The notes below the pieces were generated by a model, which saw only the letters and a program-made list of their open reading frames with translations, was not told the origin of the DNA and made no database searches. A program made the position numbers and the translations under genes. From positions 8,266,540 to 8,330,539 of the forward strand of contig NC_135569.1 in assembly GCF_964340395.1 (NCBI RefSeq): a DNA stretch of 64,000 nucleotides. Reading direction: 5' to 3'. This DNA is from Glandiceps talaboti (Eukaryota; Hemichordata; Enteropneusta; Spengelidae). Below, in pieces: positions 13,005 through 27,235 of this stretch (within the stretch, counting starts at the first letter, position 1; each line of letters begins with the position of its first letter).

Positions 13005-13160
13005 AAGTTTTTTATGGTATGTACAACATTTTACACATTATTGAGTTACAAACACAGATTTGGTATATATTGTTTAACATTCATTTTTCAAATAGGAAAC
13101 CATGATAAAATTGTTTTATGAATTAAAAATTAAAAATATACACCCAATCCTTATAGGGTA
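13005..13160 (+). repeat. Dispersed repeat family B, copy 1
   Basis: Shared blocks such as ATTGAGTTACAAACA, CATGATAAAATTGTTTTAT and ACCCAATCCT recur in the same order in POLE intron 13 at about 51185-51350. The repeat is an unclassified element. Confidence 0.55.
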
Positions 13161-13755
13161 ACAACCACGCTTACAAGGTGGAATTGCTAGGGACCCGTTT
13201 CTTTAATTTACCAACATAATATACCAGTCCATATGGAAATACGTTAGCTGTACTAGTCCGTATGTTACAACTTATATATACCTCCAAACAATACCTCCAA
13301 CCATGCATGTTTAATGTACATAAGGAAATAACCATGCTACACACCTGTACATAATGAGCTCGTCCATACGGTAAACACTTATAATGAACTAGTCCATTAA
13401 TAGTAGTATACCTCTAAATAAAGAATTTCTTGATATGTTATACACCATGTGATGAAAATCGAATTAACATGATTACTATATTATTACTTCTTTTGTATCC
13501 TTCCTCCAGTAATTAATTTAATTGCTTTCAGTTATCCTAAACTTATTGCAGAAACTAACACATAAATAGAATCCAATTAAAACATATATAAAGCTTACTT
13601 GCTACAAATATTTATTTCCTCATACATGTATTACTAAACTTAATTAAATTCTGAATGTACTTATAAAGTATATTTCCTTGATAAAGTAACATGGTATGTT
13701 AGTTGTTGTATTAGACTTTTTAAATTTATTATAATTGGGTTAGGCCTTCAGTGTA

Positions 13756-14180
13756 TTGTATGTATGTATGTATGTATGTAAGTATGTATGTATGTATGTA
13801 TGTATGTGTGTATGTATGTATGTATGTATGTATGTGCGTGTGTGTTTGTGTGGATGGATGGATGGATGGATGGATGGATGGGTGGATGGATGGATGGATG
13901 GATGGATGTGTATGTATGTGTGTATGTATGTACGTATGTATGTGTGTATGTATGTATGTATGTATGTATGTATGTATGTATGTATGTATGTATGTATGTA
14001 TGTATGTGTGTGTATGTATGTATGTATGTATGTATGTATGTATGTATGTATGTATGTATGTATGTATGTATGTATGTACGTATGTACGTATGTATGTATG
14101 TATGTATAGATGGATGGATTGATGGATGGATGGATGGATGTTCACATGTGTGTGTGTGTGTGTGTGTAGGTAGGTAGGTA
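13756..14180. repeat. (TATG)n / (GGAT)n / (GTAG)n microsatellite
   Basis: A compound tetranucleotide tract of about 425 bases. Long open frames in several phases here are an artefact of the repeat. Confidence 0.95.
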
Positions 14181-16114
14181 GGTAGTTGTGTTTTGTATGA
14201 ATAGCTTTGTTCTAAATATCAAAAATGTTTATCATAGCCCAAATTTTTTTACAAATAGAACAACCTGGAATTGATAGTGCTAGAGCACAAAATATTGAAT
14301 ATATTTGTAACCTTTCAACGGATACGTCTGTATAAAACTATTAATTCTAAGGAAAGTTTTCTTTATGGTGACCGCAAAATGACAATCGGGAAGCAAATTG
14401 TATAATGATACGAATAATGTAATAACTGGTTGCCTCTTATGGACACAATTGTGGTCTATTTTTCTTCAAGATACTTATAAAATCTATCTGTAATAGTGAT
14501 TATCTATTTAGTTATCGATCTGTTAAATGGCAATTGTGACTACAAGTATTGATCAAAACACGATCGTGTCAACTCTACTAATCCTGAGACTAATTAGGCA
14601 CAGTATAATAATTGGACAAACTTTATCTAGTACTTAGTTTAGCATCAAAATTAATTATTCAAAGTCGACAGTAACCATTATATACTGCCAACCGTGTTAT
14701 TCGAGCCCTGTGTTGTGTTGTCTACGTAAGCCAATGTTTCGACTTGGTCTCGGAGTTTGCAAAGTTCAACGAAGCACTTTGAACACCTGAACTATTTGCG
14801 TTTTTATTTGTTTGGTAAATGTAATAATTTCACATAATCCTCAAGTTTTGGTTATCTCTTTCAAACCTTACCCTTTACAAGTGAAAATACTGCAAAAAAT
14901 AACATGTTATCCAAGGTTTTTGAAATGATGCATTTTTATCGTCAAAATATCAAAAAGGTGTGAGAAAATAAAAATATGTAATAGATCAGAAGGTGTTTTT
15001 TGCTAAACATATATGCTTGCAGAATAAAACGGCACGAATTTCGGGTATTATCCCAGTAGTATGTGTGTAACATGTTGTATCCACCCCGGTCACAAGATAT
15101 GGAAATCAGAAGTATGTTTACTCGCATATAGTATCAGTTAAGTAGTAAATTAGCATAATATGGCACGGTTTCGACAGATGGCTGGAAAGTTTATAACCAA
15201 CTTGATTGAATTTGCATATAATATGAAGGACACCTGGTGACAATTAGGATCATCCAATCGTGTGTGGCAACCGAGTTGTTTTGACACAAGTACACATGTA
15301 AAAAGGAAATTGTTTGACAGTTCTGGGAGCTGAACTTCAGATTCTGATCTGTGATGAACCTACAATGTTGTTGTAGTAGTATACTGTTGGATTCCTGTAT
15401 GAGGAAGTTCTGAACCCTGTTATTGCTTTGAAACTCAACGTCTTGCCAGGACTGTGAATACTACTACATCGTGTGGAACTGACTTTTTCATCCGTGAATA
15501 TCTGCCAACGTCGTCTACGATTTGTGTGTTGCGGTGTACACAGTAGTGCGTCCCAAGTCTGCACTTCGATACGAGACAAAAGTGACTTTACATCGAACAT
15601 TGTGAGTAGTTTTATTTGCCACAACCAGTCATCATTAATTTTCAAGTGTACTCTAACTTCAGATTTAAACATATTTTTTTCACAAGAAAAATCGCTGTAC
15701 AAAGTTTTGTATCTTTTTTATTTATAAAGAAATTACATCAGTTCAAGTTAAACCTGTGACATCTGTGTGTGTGTGTGTGTTCTTTCTCCAGTGATTGTGG
15801 TCCCTCCCCCATTCTGTAATTTAGAAAAATTCGACTTTTGTGACAATACGCGAATATAACTGACCGGATGAAATACTGAAAAGATGAAGACTTCAACATT
15901 GTCTTGTTTTATATGAGATACAAATATTCCCCAAAGTTAACTGTAAGAATACTGGATGTTTTGAATCGAGATGCTCACATCACTACTACCAACTTGAAGG
16001 TATGTATTACTCTTTAATTTGTATTCATGACAGACAGATTCTGGCATCATATGGTATTGGATCAAAACCACAGACAAGGAAAGCATGTTTCCTAGTCTGT
16101 GTTCAAACACTCAC

Positions 16115-16297
16115 CTCTGAAGAGTTATAGTTTTTGTTTTCTATAACGCCTCTATTATCGCCATGTAATAGTTGGTTATCGTTGGATCTGTAGACGTGAT
16201 AACCTGGTTGTAATTTGTACCTCGACTGTGCACTGCTCGACTGCTTTTTAGGCATCTTTCTCGAGTTGGTAGATATCCTCCTAGACATTTTAAGCGA
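16115..16297 (-). CDS. Probable N-terminal exon of the doublecortin gene
   Basis: The exon ends in phase 0 at a strong GTGAGT donor (16109-16114), and its last codons (NYNSSE) join in phase to NSTEEDE of the exon at 5389-6141. It reads SLKMSRRISTNSRKMPKKQS..., a basic, Ser-rich stretch, then ...YHVYRSNDNQLLHGDNRGVI. The ATG at 16288 could start translation. Alternatively a CCAG acceptor just before 16297 puts TCG CTT AAA ATG in phase with the exon at 28098-28436, though its pyrimidine tract is poor. Basic N-terminal extensions are common in doublecortin proteins. Whether the far exon at 10.1-10.5 kb lies between is unresolved. Confidence 0.55.
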
Positions 16298-18374
16298 CTG
16301 GTTTCAAATTTAACACATCGCGTCCATTTTCCTTTTAAAAATCTTTAAAATGTTTTGAACGGTCAATGAAGTGCATTGATAATTCATTCATACCACAAGG
16401 TCGATTCGCAATCGTACACTGTCACTCAAGTTATTCAGATCTCCACAATAAGTTCTACGGTGATACAACAATGCTCAGGATTCACAGCGATGCGGTAATA
16501 CAGTAAGAGTCGTGCACTCGGATAACAGTATGATGAAGTGAACGTACATGTTACATCAGTGGTTCTCAATATGATCACTGCAAACCTCCACAAGACAACT
16601 CCAGAATGCCGTATCATCTACTCTGACAGGTACAGGAAGTCGTCAGCAAAACAAAAATGCAAATCCCTTTGTTGTGTGGTCTAAAAAAAGATCAAGCGAT
16701 CCTCTCTAGTTCTATTGGAAAATATTGATCGGTAATACAACTGTTGCTAATTAATAAAAAACGATGCCTGAATTTCAAAACTTATTCCAAACAAAATAAT
16801 GACATAAAAGATAAAACTTTTATAACTATCCTGCACCACTGTCTTCTGTATGTATTAACATAAACACAAATCTTGTACCTGGTTCGTCGTCAACTCAGAT
16901 ATCTTGCTAATTTTATTGATTCTTTCTGAGTGACGTAATCATCTACAAATCAATAATCTCTTGTAGGTCAATGTAAATTTAGATCTATTCTCTTTTCGCG
17001 CGTGAAAAAAAAGTTTTGTTTTAACTTATTTATTTTGTTTGTATTTGCTCGTTCTAAATTCATTTGGAAATAAACCTGTTTGGGTACAAGTTATTGAATG
17101 GGGTAAATTATCTCATAAATATCAGTATATGTATAAGGTTCTTTTACCAATTTCATAAGACAAAAAATTAAAACTGTTTTTTTTTTGTACACCGGACTTT
17201 TTTGGAGATACCACGCACTGCATTCAGCAGAAAGTTTACGTTTACAATAGATACGAGACAGTTTTTATTCTCATTTTTGGTTTATTTATTAAAATTATCA
17301 CTTTTGCATTGTATTAATTTGTACTATTAGAAAGGTGGTTTAAATCAAATATGAAAAAGGTCCCAGAATAAGACATTATTATTGAAAAATCATTAGCCAT
17401 TAACTGGGTTGGGTTTTTTTATATAGTGATCTTCCGACTTACATTCGTTGTGCAAACACATGGGAATCGGTGCATGTGAATAGCGGACAAGAAACTCAAC
17501 ATTTGGACCGGGTCCTATAGCATTGAATAATCCTTTATTAACCAACCGTGTTTGTGAAATTAATTTACACACAATGACGGCAACTCACAAGAAACTAATG
17601 TAGTGGATAGTTCGATTATTCAAAATAATTTGTTGGTCAAATTATGACGTCACAAATACAAAACTTGACGACCATATCATAGTCAATGTGAAGGACTGCA
17701 ATAACCCTGCAGGCTTTTATATCGATTTTCACCTAGATTAATTAGTAGCATTGTCATCACCATTGTATGTTTGCTGTAATGACTTGTAACCTGTCACTCA
17801 CACAAGCAATGTATGATGGGGTATGTCCGGGGATGAAATTGGATGGAGGGACAATAATGTCCAAGAGGGCGCTATTTCGAAGGTGGATCAAAGTGGCTAT
17901 CGTTTTCTAATACCTGTATCAGACTGTCTTAGAAGGCAGGTTTGATTTCTCACGTGATTAGATACATCATGATATCGTTAACGATTGTAAGGTCGGTTTT
18001 ATCACTAAATATAGCAGTCACGTGATCAATGCACCTGAGAGTTGAACCATGTCTTCGAACATTGTCGCATCATACTTTAGGACAATCTGATTTATACTAG
18101 TATATTACCATTAATGAAAATATGAACGTACAGCGCCTTTGGGGTTCACTTCCTATTCTGCTAGCTATCGACGCTGTATGCATTGACTATTGCATTGAGT
18201 ATTAAAAGAATCGGTTTGCTGTATTTTTAGAACACGATTCACCTTTAATATGATCTGCATTAAAGATAAGACGACTTGTGCCACACTGTCAGATAATACT
18301 TGAAAAGAGAAGTCGAATTAGGGCTGAATGACAAAACGTATCTCGCAGACTACATTTACCTCTTCATGCCAACG

Positions 18375-18425
18375 TGGTAAACTACAAGCCTTGTTACGGT
18401 ACCGTCCGAAACGTACCCGTCATCA
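18375..18425 (+). repeat. Dispersed conserved motif, copy 3
   Basis: The copy reads GTGGTAAACTACAAGCCTTG, then TTACGGTACCGTCCGAAACG, then TACCCGTCATC. It is the most diverged of the four copies. Confidence 0.45.
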
Positions 18426-19232
18426 TTGCTTCATTGGTCATTGCTTTCGTAGAAATATGTGCTCTGGCTTGAGGGCGAGAATGCTTCATGTCTATATATG
18501 GTTGTCATACTAGAGTTCCACACCTTTGAAAGACAGCAGACCGGAGTCTATCTACCAAATTGTTATCCATTCAAAGTGCTCCCATAGGAAATTGGTATCA
18601 AGAACACATTGTTACCATTAATCTATTTCAGACCTAGTTTCAGAGTTTGACATGTACACTATATACTAAAGTACAACGATACAATTAATCATTCATGGGT
18701 GGGTGGTTTGATGGACACAACCACGCCATGTACCAGTGACACTTCAGCTGCAAAGAAAAACATCTCCTGGGACTGTCTAGTGATACAGTAACTTACCTTG
18801 GAATCAGTGGTAACGGAGTCGTGGCAATCTAGGAACTGAACAGTTGTGGGTCTACTGTATGGTAAAGTGATCCGACTTTACCAATTATAATTACAGTATG
18901 GCATTCACAGCAATATGGTCTTTATAATAAATTGGCAGTAATTGAAATAAATTAATCTTTAGTGCCCGGATGTAGGTTTTAGTTGCCCAATGTTATACTG
19001 CGTGGCGGAAGGGCCCAGAATTGTTAGCTTGTGACCCAAATTACAGCAATTTGGCTAGCATTTATACATTCAGACACTTCCAATAGAAGTTATTAACTTG
19101 AAACAGAAGATCGTCTGAGCCAACGAAAATATTACTAACATTAGTACATTTTATCGTCTGGTCCAAGGAAAATTTTAACATTGCTATATTTTAGTATCTG
19201 GTTCAACAAAATATTTATATTGAATTGTTACA

Positions 19233-19509
19233 TTAAAGAGGCACAAACTGTACTCAAACCTGGTACATTGTATTTAGATATAACTCAAACGATCGGATGA
19301 CGTAATTTATTATGCGTATCAAAAAAATGTTCATGAAATTTCTACCATGCAATCAACTGTTCTAACAATGCCAGAAGACAATTGTAATGTTATAGAAGAC
19401 ATTCATCGACATTAGCTAGCATTATACTAGAATAGTTTATAAGAGGTTTTATGCAAGTGTTTTCACCTGAGTAAAAAGTTTATAAACTCATCAGCTTGTG
19501 CCACTTTAA
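19233..19509. mobile_element. Nonautonomous inverted-repeat element (TTAA family), copy 1
   Basis: The element starts TTAAAGAGGCACAAACTG and ends with the near complement (CAGCTTGTGCCACTTTAA), with TTAA at both ends. Its inside shares AATTTATTATGCGTATCAAA, the CCAGAAGACAATTGTAATGT block and TTATACTAGAATAGTTTA with copies at 37.7-38.3, 51.7-52.2 and 54.2-54.4 kb. At 277 bp without an ORF it fits a MITE. TTAA ends recall piggyBac-type target sites, but the class is not certain. Confidence 0.7.
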
Positions 19510-20089
19510 AGAAAGCGAGACGGTGAAATGTAGCAGTGTATTCGTAAGATGTTCTGTTTCAGATTAACAGGCGTCTTTGAACCTCAGCAATTAGCAATCC
19601 TGCTATTTACAGCCTCTTTTTCGAGTATTTACGACGTAGTATTTACAACAGTCATTGGGGAACTATTTAGACATTTACAGCCTGTGCATTCATTAAAAAT
19701 ACATTATTTCAACCTTTCGACACGAAACCAGCATTTAAGGGAGACCCAATCAAACACGTTATAGCCGTTTACGATAGCCTTGGACTATACTTCATTGCAA
19801 GACCCATTGAGTGTCTCAAGTTGGCTGCGGAGCCTCGGTATCCATATAGGTATACGTCAAGTACAGATAAAGGGTATACAAGTATTACACAGGGTATTAA
19901 CGTCGATAAGTGGTTTCTACTACGAATAACGAAATACTGCTGTCTTTAGCATGACGTCACTTTCTGATCTCCAGGTTGGTTCTTTCTAATTAAAATATGT
20001 CTTAAGTCGAATGACGCGTGTAACAATCTAATGTTTAAGAATCTTACACGCTTTGCACCATATGGACAAGTACATGCACATTGATTGTT

Positions 20090-20130
20090 GTAAAACCACA
20101 CACCTCTTTACGGCACTGTCCAAGATGGGG
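20090..20130 (+). repeat. Dispersed conserved motif, copy 4
   Basis: The copy reads GTAAAACCACACACC, then TCTTTACGGCACTGTCCAAG, after which similarity stops. Confidence 0.45.
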
Positions 20131-21556
20131 CAGGTTGTTTTTGTTTTTCGTTTTCTATTTTTCAGTGGTTTTTTTGTTGTTTGTTTTGTGGGGGGGTCGT
20201 CAGTTGGGGGGGTCGTCATCGGAAAATATTTTCTGGCTTACGAGAAAGGGTCAAGTAGTTAGACTCAAAGTGTTCCCATTTCTCTTTTCACATCCAAGGT
20301 CGGGGAACATTTATGTGCATTTATCTATTTGACTGTCAACGTTTATCTTTACATGCACGTGCAATAAATCTTTTCTTGTATCTATGAAAGCAAGAAGTTC
20401 GTCAACACCATCGGATATACAAAATTGATGTTACACAAAGTCCTGCAATGTAAAACGTGTACCCGTCTAGTCTAGGACTATACTCCATGTCAACACACAA
20501 TACTAGTCATTTCCATGGTGCACAAGCAGAGGTCGGCCAACACAACACAGCTACACATTAATAACATGTTAAACTACTGTGCTACCGCCACCGCCGACAG
20601 CTAGGCGATTATACTCAAATCTACATTTAAACTCAACAATAGATTACCAGATAATAAACACCAATAGAACGAGATCCATTTAAATTTCAAGTTGACGTTG
20701 AAGTGAATGTGAAATGATTTAGAATGGTTGTCCTCACACCATGTCATGTCTATTGTGTGCAGACAATAGGATTGGTATTGTCATTTTAACAATAGACGTG
20801 TTTTAACGACCCCACCCTGTCAACAGATCGGGTCATTGCTTAGTCTCACAACCTTAGTTAATATGTCTCTTTATCCTTGAATCAGAATTGCCCTTTAGAA
20901 TAACTCCGAAACTCAAAAGCAGTGTCCTTTCATTGCAGACAATACAAATCACGTGTATGCTAGGGAGTCTAACTCAACCCCCATCCCTACTCTAACCATC
21001 ACCGTAACCCCTTAGCTGGAATACAAATGTCTACATATTTTACAATCCGTCCACTGTTGTACATGCTAGCCAAAACTCAGTTTCCCAACTGGAATACCAA
21101 CATGATATAAACAGTCAACCAACCAATCAATGAATGAACAATAATCGACTTTACAACCGTCATTTGATGGCATTGTGTGACAGCTTCTGTCAAGAATCAA
21201 ACCTGATGTCACTCACGTTATTGTGATAAAATACTTTCATGACATGAAGTACAGTATGAACTATCCGACCTACCATGTCATACTTCACACTTTCTGTTTA
21301 CTTTGTATTTATGTATTTTAATAAACACCCATATCTCTTTTACCGACACTTTACTTATACAACACATACGAATGATACGATTGTACAAATGTTATTGATG
21401 TACAAAAGAAAGCAAATGGGTTCGCAAACAAACAAACAGACAAAGAGTCATACATACAAACAAACAAAGGTACGTAGAAACAAGCACACGATCATGAATA
21501 GACGCTATGCAAATATATTAATTTATCACTTTGTACTCATCAATCTGTCTATCACT

Positions 21557-21595
<39 letters not shown>

Positions 21596-21645
21596 ACTGT
21601 CTGTCTGTCTGTCTGTCTCGGTCTGGCTGTCCGTCCGTCGATCTA

Positions 21646-21692
<47 letters not shown>
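21557..21692. repeat. (CTAT)n / (CTGT)n microsatellite
   Basis: A compound tetranucleotide tract, similar in type to the one at 8.1-8.4 kb but on the opposite strand. Confidence 0.95.
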
Positions 21693-22301
21693 GAAAATCC
21701 TACCACCCACCCTTCCCACAATCTAATACTCGTACCTATGCTAGTATTTCTATATTACTTGTGAAACCTACGTGTGCTATGTGTGAATAACTTTACTTTG
21801 TTGTTTGTGTACATCGTGGTTATAAAGTCAATGATAAGATGCTGTTATTCAATTAGTGATACGGAGATGATGGTTTCTAAGATCTCATTTAAATCGCCAT
21901 GTTTGTTGTTAGTATAGCAAGTCCACTTGAGTGTGATGTACCATTTTGTAAATAATCAGTTACATAAAGTAATCCCAAGCACCCGTGCCACCCAAGTCGG
22001 TTACACCCCCTTACACCTAACGTACAGTGTCCATAGTCTGTAACTTTATGGTTGTTTATTGTTACGTTTGTTTCATTTATTTCATCATATTTTAAAGTAA
22101 TGTTGGTAGCGAGAAACAAATGAAGATGTCGTCGTATTCCTGCTTAGATAACCAAGATATTTGAAGAAAAAAACCGAAAAACGTTATCGAGTGTCACTAT
22201 ATTTCAAATATTAATGTATCTATATAGCGAAAAATTGTACAACGCGTATGTTATCTTTAATTTTTTAATTTCTTTAGATTATTTCAATGCGATATTACCT
22301 A

Positions 22302-22550
<249 letters not shown>

Positions 22551-25434
22551 CATTCCTTTCTTTTCTTTTACCCATCCCAATCTTGGTCAAAATTTATAAA
22601 TTCTTTACTGTTGCTATTGGCTCCTAGATCCTGTATATACATTATAGAACAATAGCCTACACATAAAATTATAAACCAAATCTCGATTAGTCAAATATCG
22701 ACAGAGAACGGTCGTGTACTTAAACAGTTCATGAACAGAATGTGTCACGATTTCAACCACTACTTCGTCTACAATGATATCAACAACTTTGTTGCCTAGG
22801 TGACGAACACACCAATCAACATTTTAGCTAAATAACCACAGCTGTTGAATGAAGTAGACTAAAGGGGGGTGACCCCGACCTACTCAATCGTTCCAATGCA
22901 ATTATTGACTGTAGAAATTTACCACAATATGTATACATATATGTTGTAAGAAATTTGGGCAATGTAAAATCTCCTATAAAATGATTTCTATACTATATGA
23001 TGTATATATACATAAATATTTTAATATATAACTGATAGTGTAAGTATATTCATAGCCAACAAAAGGTCATACGACTATTGAATGATCAATATCTAATATG
23101 GAGTACAAATCACGCTATAAAACCTGTACCGACATCCTATTGACCTCCGAATTGATTCGTAACCATGGCAACCCCTATAGTTCTTATAATATGGCATGAT
23201 GTAAACTTAAATAAGAAAGAACGGGAACTACTTTGAATGTGAAAGAACGCTGAGACGTGTCAACGAAAGCCTGGTAACCGCGATAGAACTATTCGATTTG
23301 AGTGCAGAATAAAAGGGACGGTGATTGTCCCACTGAATGAACGAGAATGACGTGCTTGTTTGTGCGTTAAAAAGTTCAATATAGGAAGGCAACAAAGCGG
23401 GACTTTTCTAATTGCCACTCATGTTATGCTGTGCATGATGAGTGCTATGCACCTATTTTCATTCCGTTACACAATACCACAGAACTGGTTATACCACACG
23501 CAACACAAGTTACAAGTGTAATTATACGCATTCGAACAGGAAAATCTGTGATTTATACCCTAGTCGTTCTACGCCATCACAATGCGCGTCTACGTCATTG
23601 ATTTTGGGGATCCCCAAAATATGACCTAACACGTTCAGAATCGCTAATATTTGTGTTTGTTCTAGAATTAAGCTTGCTCAGGTATGATTATCTTGTCTGC
23701 AGGAACATAACTCGTGGAGTTTTCGACTCATAGTGACCAGACCACTTATGTCACTCCTATTTTACTAAGTGAACGAAGAACTGAAAAGTACAGTGTGAGG
23801 TACAATGAGCCTCGGTGACAAATTCCCCAGCAAATCTTCAGTGCCCTCCAAACTCTGCCATACCAAAGCTTATTCTTGACCATTTTGAAGAAATCTGGGG
23901 TTCGCCATCTTGTTTTCAAGGCAATCGCTCATGTTTTATATTCCCATACTATATTAGTTAACAAAAAATTTGGCGGCCATATTGGATTCTAAAATGGACT
24001 AATTTTGATATCATCTTGACTTCTATTTCAAAAGATTGTGCGGTGACCCCAGATTTTTTATTGATTTTAACCAAGAATAGGTTGAAGTTTTCTTGAACAA
24101 GTAAATGCGAAAATTTAAAGAGTTTATTTCCGATGAGTATACAACATTAAAATTAGTATTCAATACACCATTCCATCGCAAACCTATTTTTCCACAAAAT
24201 TACTTAAACGTTCCTTTCAATATAATTTCGGTACAACTCACCTAATACATTTTTAAAAATGCAATTAGAGATAAAATGTCTATTCATCCATTCATGTTTT
24301 TTTAAATAAGGTTCACCATACTTTTGATCAATTGTTATAGTCAGATGTACATGTACACTGTTAATGGAAGATGGACTGGAAAGTGTCATGTAATAGTCAT
24401 TAACTGAATCTAAATACTCACATTGCTCACATAAACGTGTTTCTCCATATCATTTTGTAAATCTCAACTCACTCAATTTTAGGCTGCACAAGTAGAGACC
24501 TTTTATAATTCTATTCAATCGTCAGAATTTAGCTTAAAACGTGAACAAATTTCAAAAATTATCTAGAGTCCATATTCGACAAAATTACATTTTTTTTCTA
24601 TAATTGTTTTGCACATCTCAACTCAATTTTAGACAGCAAATGGAGATTTTGTGTTTATCCACACATAGATGCAAAGTTTAGTCTGAAGTGTCATCACATT
24701 CCACAAAACAGTATCAAAATCGGGTCTCCGTCTTCATCACAAATTACCCACAAGTATCTATTGCTGTAATTTATTCATACATCTCAACTCACTGTAAGAA
24801 TGTAGTTTGCGAAATAATGTATATCCATTCAGAATTTAGTTTTAAATGGAATCACTTTTAAAAATTGAATTCGTACTTTCGTTCCATCAGTGTATGAACG
24901 GTGTAAGTCTGTAATCTTAGATACATATATTTTACGATAGAGGTAAGGCGAAAAAATAATAATTGTGTTTTCGATAACATGGCCTCAGAAAATAGGGTAA
25001 GTAGGTAGATCGGGGTTTTATTATGTTTTATTTTATCTTTTTCATTGTTTTTATTTTTGACAACTATTGCTTCGACCCAACAACACACAAAATATTGGTC
25101 AGAATACCCCTTCTGTGATAGTTTGATGAAATATGTACAGACATCACTGGGGAAGAAAACAGACATGCATGAAGGTTAGGTAGACAATCGAAGGCTTAAA
25201 CTCTAGGGTTGGTCGGGTTATTGGAAATACACACGCGGAAATTTAGACTTTTGGTAAAATATATGTATTTACTAAAATTCAGCTTATATTCTTCCACTGT
25301 TGATCGTTTTAAAATAGCAGCCTTAAGTGGACAGCATACATATGTAATTTATGTAACACTGTTATGAAGTACACGAACTGTTAAATCACAACTACGTACC
25401 AGTAAATAATACTGGGACTCAATTCCAACTAATT

Positions 25435-25650
25435 AGCCTACCTGTAGACTTGAGAACGGCTATCACTACACTACTATTTCGGTATGCTAACTTACATTTT
25501 GATTTTTTGAATTTGCGCTGAAAAACAAAATTCAAAACAGGATAGTGGAATACTGTAGCTGTAGCCGTTCTCAAGTCTACAGGTAGGCTACAGTTAGGAT
25601 AGCGGAATACTGTAGTGATAGCCGCTCTCAAGTCTGCAGGTAGGTTATAA
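25435..25650. mobile_element. Foldback MITE with partial tandem copy
   Basis: AGCCTACCTGTAGACTTGAG at the left (from 25435) is matched by its exact complement ending near 25591, with about 100 bp between. The right half (GATAGTGGAATACTGTAG...) is then repeated with changes up to about 25650. No ORF is present. The structure fits an inverted-repeat nonautonomous element. Confidence 0.65.
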
Positions 25651-26167
25651 GTTTATTAGAATTGACGACAACGGTACGTTATTTGAAGTTAATTACAAGA
25701 CAAGAACTATTTACAGAGTTAGTGGTTTCATTGCCAATAACTAAAGTAAAGTTGATTGATTTAATCTCGTCTTCTTATATAACAAAGTACTATTGTGTCT
25801 GTTTATATGTGTTCCATGTATTTGTTTTTACAAGTATATGTTGACTTTTGATAGTGTATCGTTGCAGACAGTGTTATATGTTACATAAAATATACTATGC
25901 TACGATTATTGACAAGGTAAATATGGTTGTAACGTTAACGAATATTGCTTATGATTATATACATTGCGTAACTATAACAACATCGCGTTACTAGGCGACG
26001 AAATGTACTAAATTACATATGACATATAATTGTCACGTCTTGCATGATAAGAAGCTCGTGTACACATTAAACTTTCCCAGATTTCAAAGATGTTATTACC
26101 ATGATAAAACTGACAAGATGACCGTTATGACAGCAACCAGTGACCCTTAGTACAATATCAGAATTAT

Positions 26168-26280
26168 AGCCTAGAGACACTGGCCTAGAGACTTGGCTAT
26201 CTGACCAGACATACTGGATTGACATTAAACTATAGTTCTGGCGAATGATAGCCAGATAGCAAAGTCTCTAGGCTATCAGA
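26168..26280. mobile_element. Foldback element
   Basis: TAGCCTAGAGAC near the left and GTCTCTAGGCTA near the right form inverted ends. Inner arms (TTGGCTATCTG and GATAGCCAGATAGCAAAG) also pair imperfectly. Confidence 0.55.
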
Positions 26281-26336
26281 ATTACCGTTCAATATCTCAT
26301 TACATTTTTGTCTGATTATTGTTTGCTAGCTAGTAG

Positions 26337-26418
26337 TCTAGAGGCTATCCGTACGCGCATGGCTTCGATTCTCTTCTCATCAGAGAGATTTTGAAATGCG
26401 AAGCCACGGATAGCCTAT
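26337..26418. mobile_element. Short foldback element
   Basis: AGAGGCTATCCGT..GGCTTCG is mirrored by CGAAGCCACGGATAGCCTA around a GAGA-rich centre. It is about 80 bp long. Confidence 0.5.
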
Positions 26419-27065
26419 GAACTTGCTGGCTGCAAGCTGCGAACAAATTCTCATTCCGTGACATTTATTGTTTTTTTGATTTACAAATACTTGAGAACGG
26501 CGAAGTAGAGATTTCAGACTTCCTGGCTACCTGCAAGGAAGTCACAACAATACAAGCTGGATACACTAAAGTATGTCGGACGCAAATTTGACAGATAAAA
26601 ACAGTTTTGCTGATAGTTTGCAAGGAGTTGTACTATACTACGTTAGACGAAAACAGTATTATTTATAATTGATCATTCTGTGGTAGTTTTCTCCTTGTGT
26701 CACCGTGCACCAGAAGCTTGTTTCTACTCTTAGATAAAGTCTGGGTGACCTACGAGTGTTTGTTTTTATTCAATACAACCACTTGTTGCTGAGATGTCCG
26801 TCAAGTGTGTCTAGGATACGTACTATGACAGTTACAGAGTCTGAGTTACATTGTGTGGAGAATACAAAATGGCGAACATTGTCTTATGTTTTCACCTTTT
26901 TATTACTTTGGTCAAATGTAGTACAGAATTGGACAATTTCACAATTTATCAAACATCTTATAAACTCATGTGATATTATATATTAAACACACACAAAATG
27001 ACAATTCAAAATGCGATGAGGCCTAGAGAAGGCTTATATCTAAGCATACGTTACGCTGTGAAAAA

Positions 27066-27235
27066 TGTATGTATGTATGTATGTATGTATGTATGTATGT
27101 ATGTATGTATGTATGTATGCATGTATGTATGCATGTATGTATGTATGTATGTATGTATGTATGTATGTATGTATGTATGTATGTATGTATGTATGTATGT
27201 ATGTATGTATGTATGTGTGTGTGTGTGTCTTAAGA
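27066..27235. repeat. (TATG)n microsatellite
   Basis: Nearly pure TATG repeats with a few G-to-C changes. The overlapping open frames are artefacts. Confidence 0.95.

Noticed and set aside
19549-19764. 71-codon frame MFCFRLTGVFEPQQ...
   Set aside because: No family resemblance, no splice partners, next to a MITE; likely chance.
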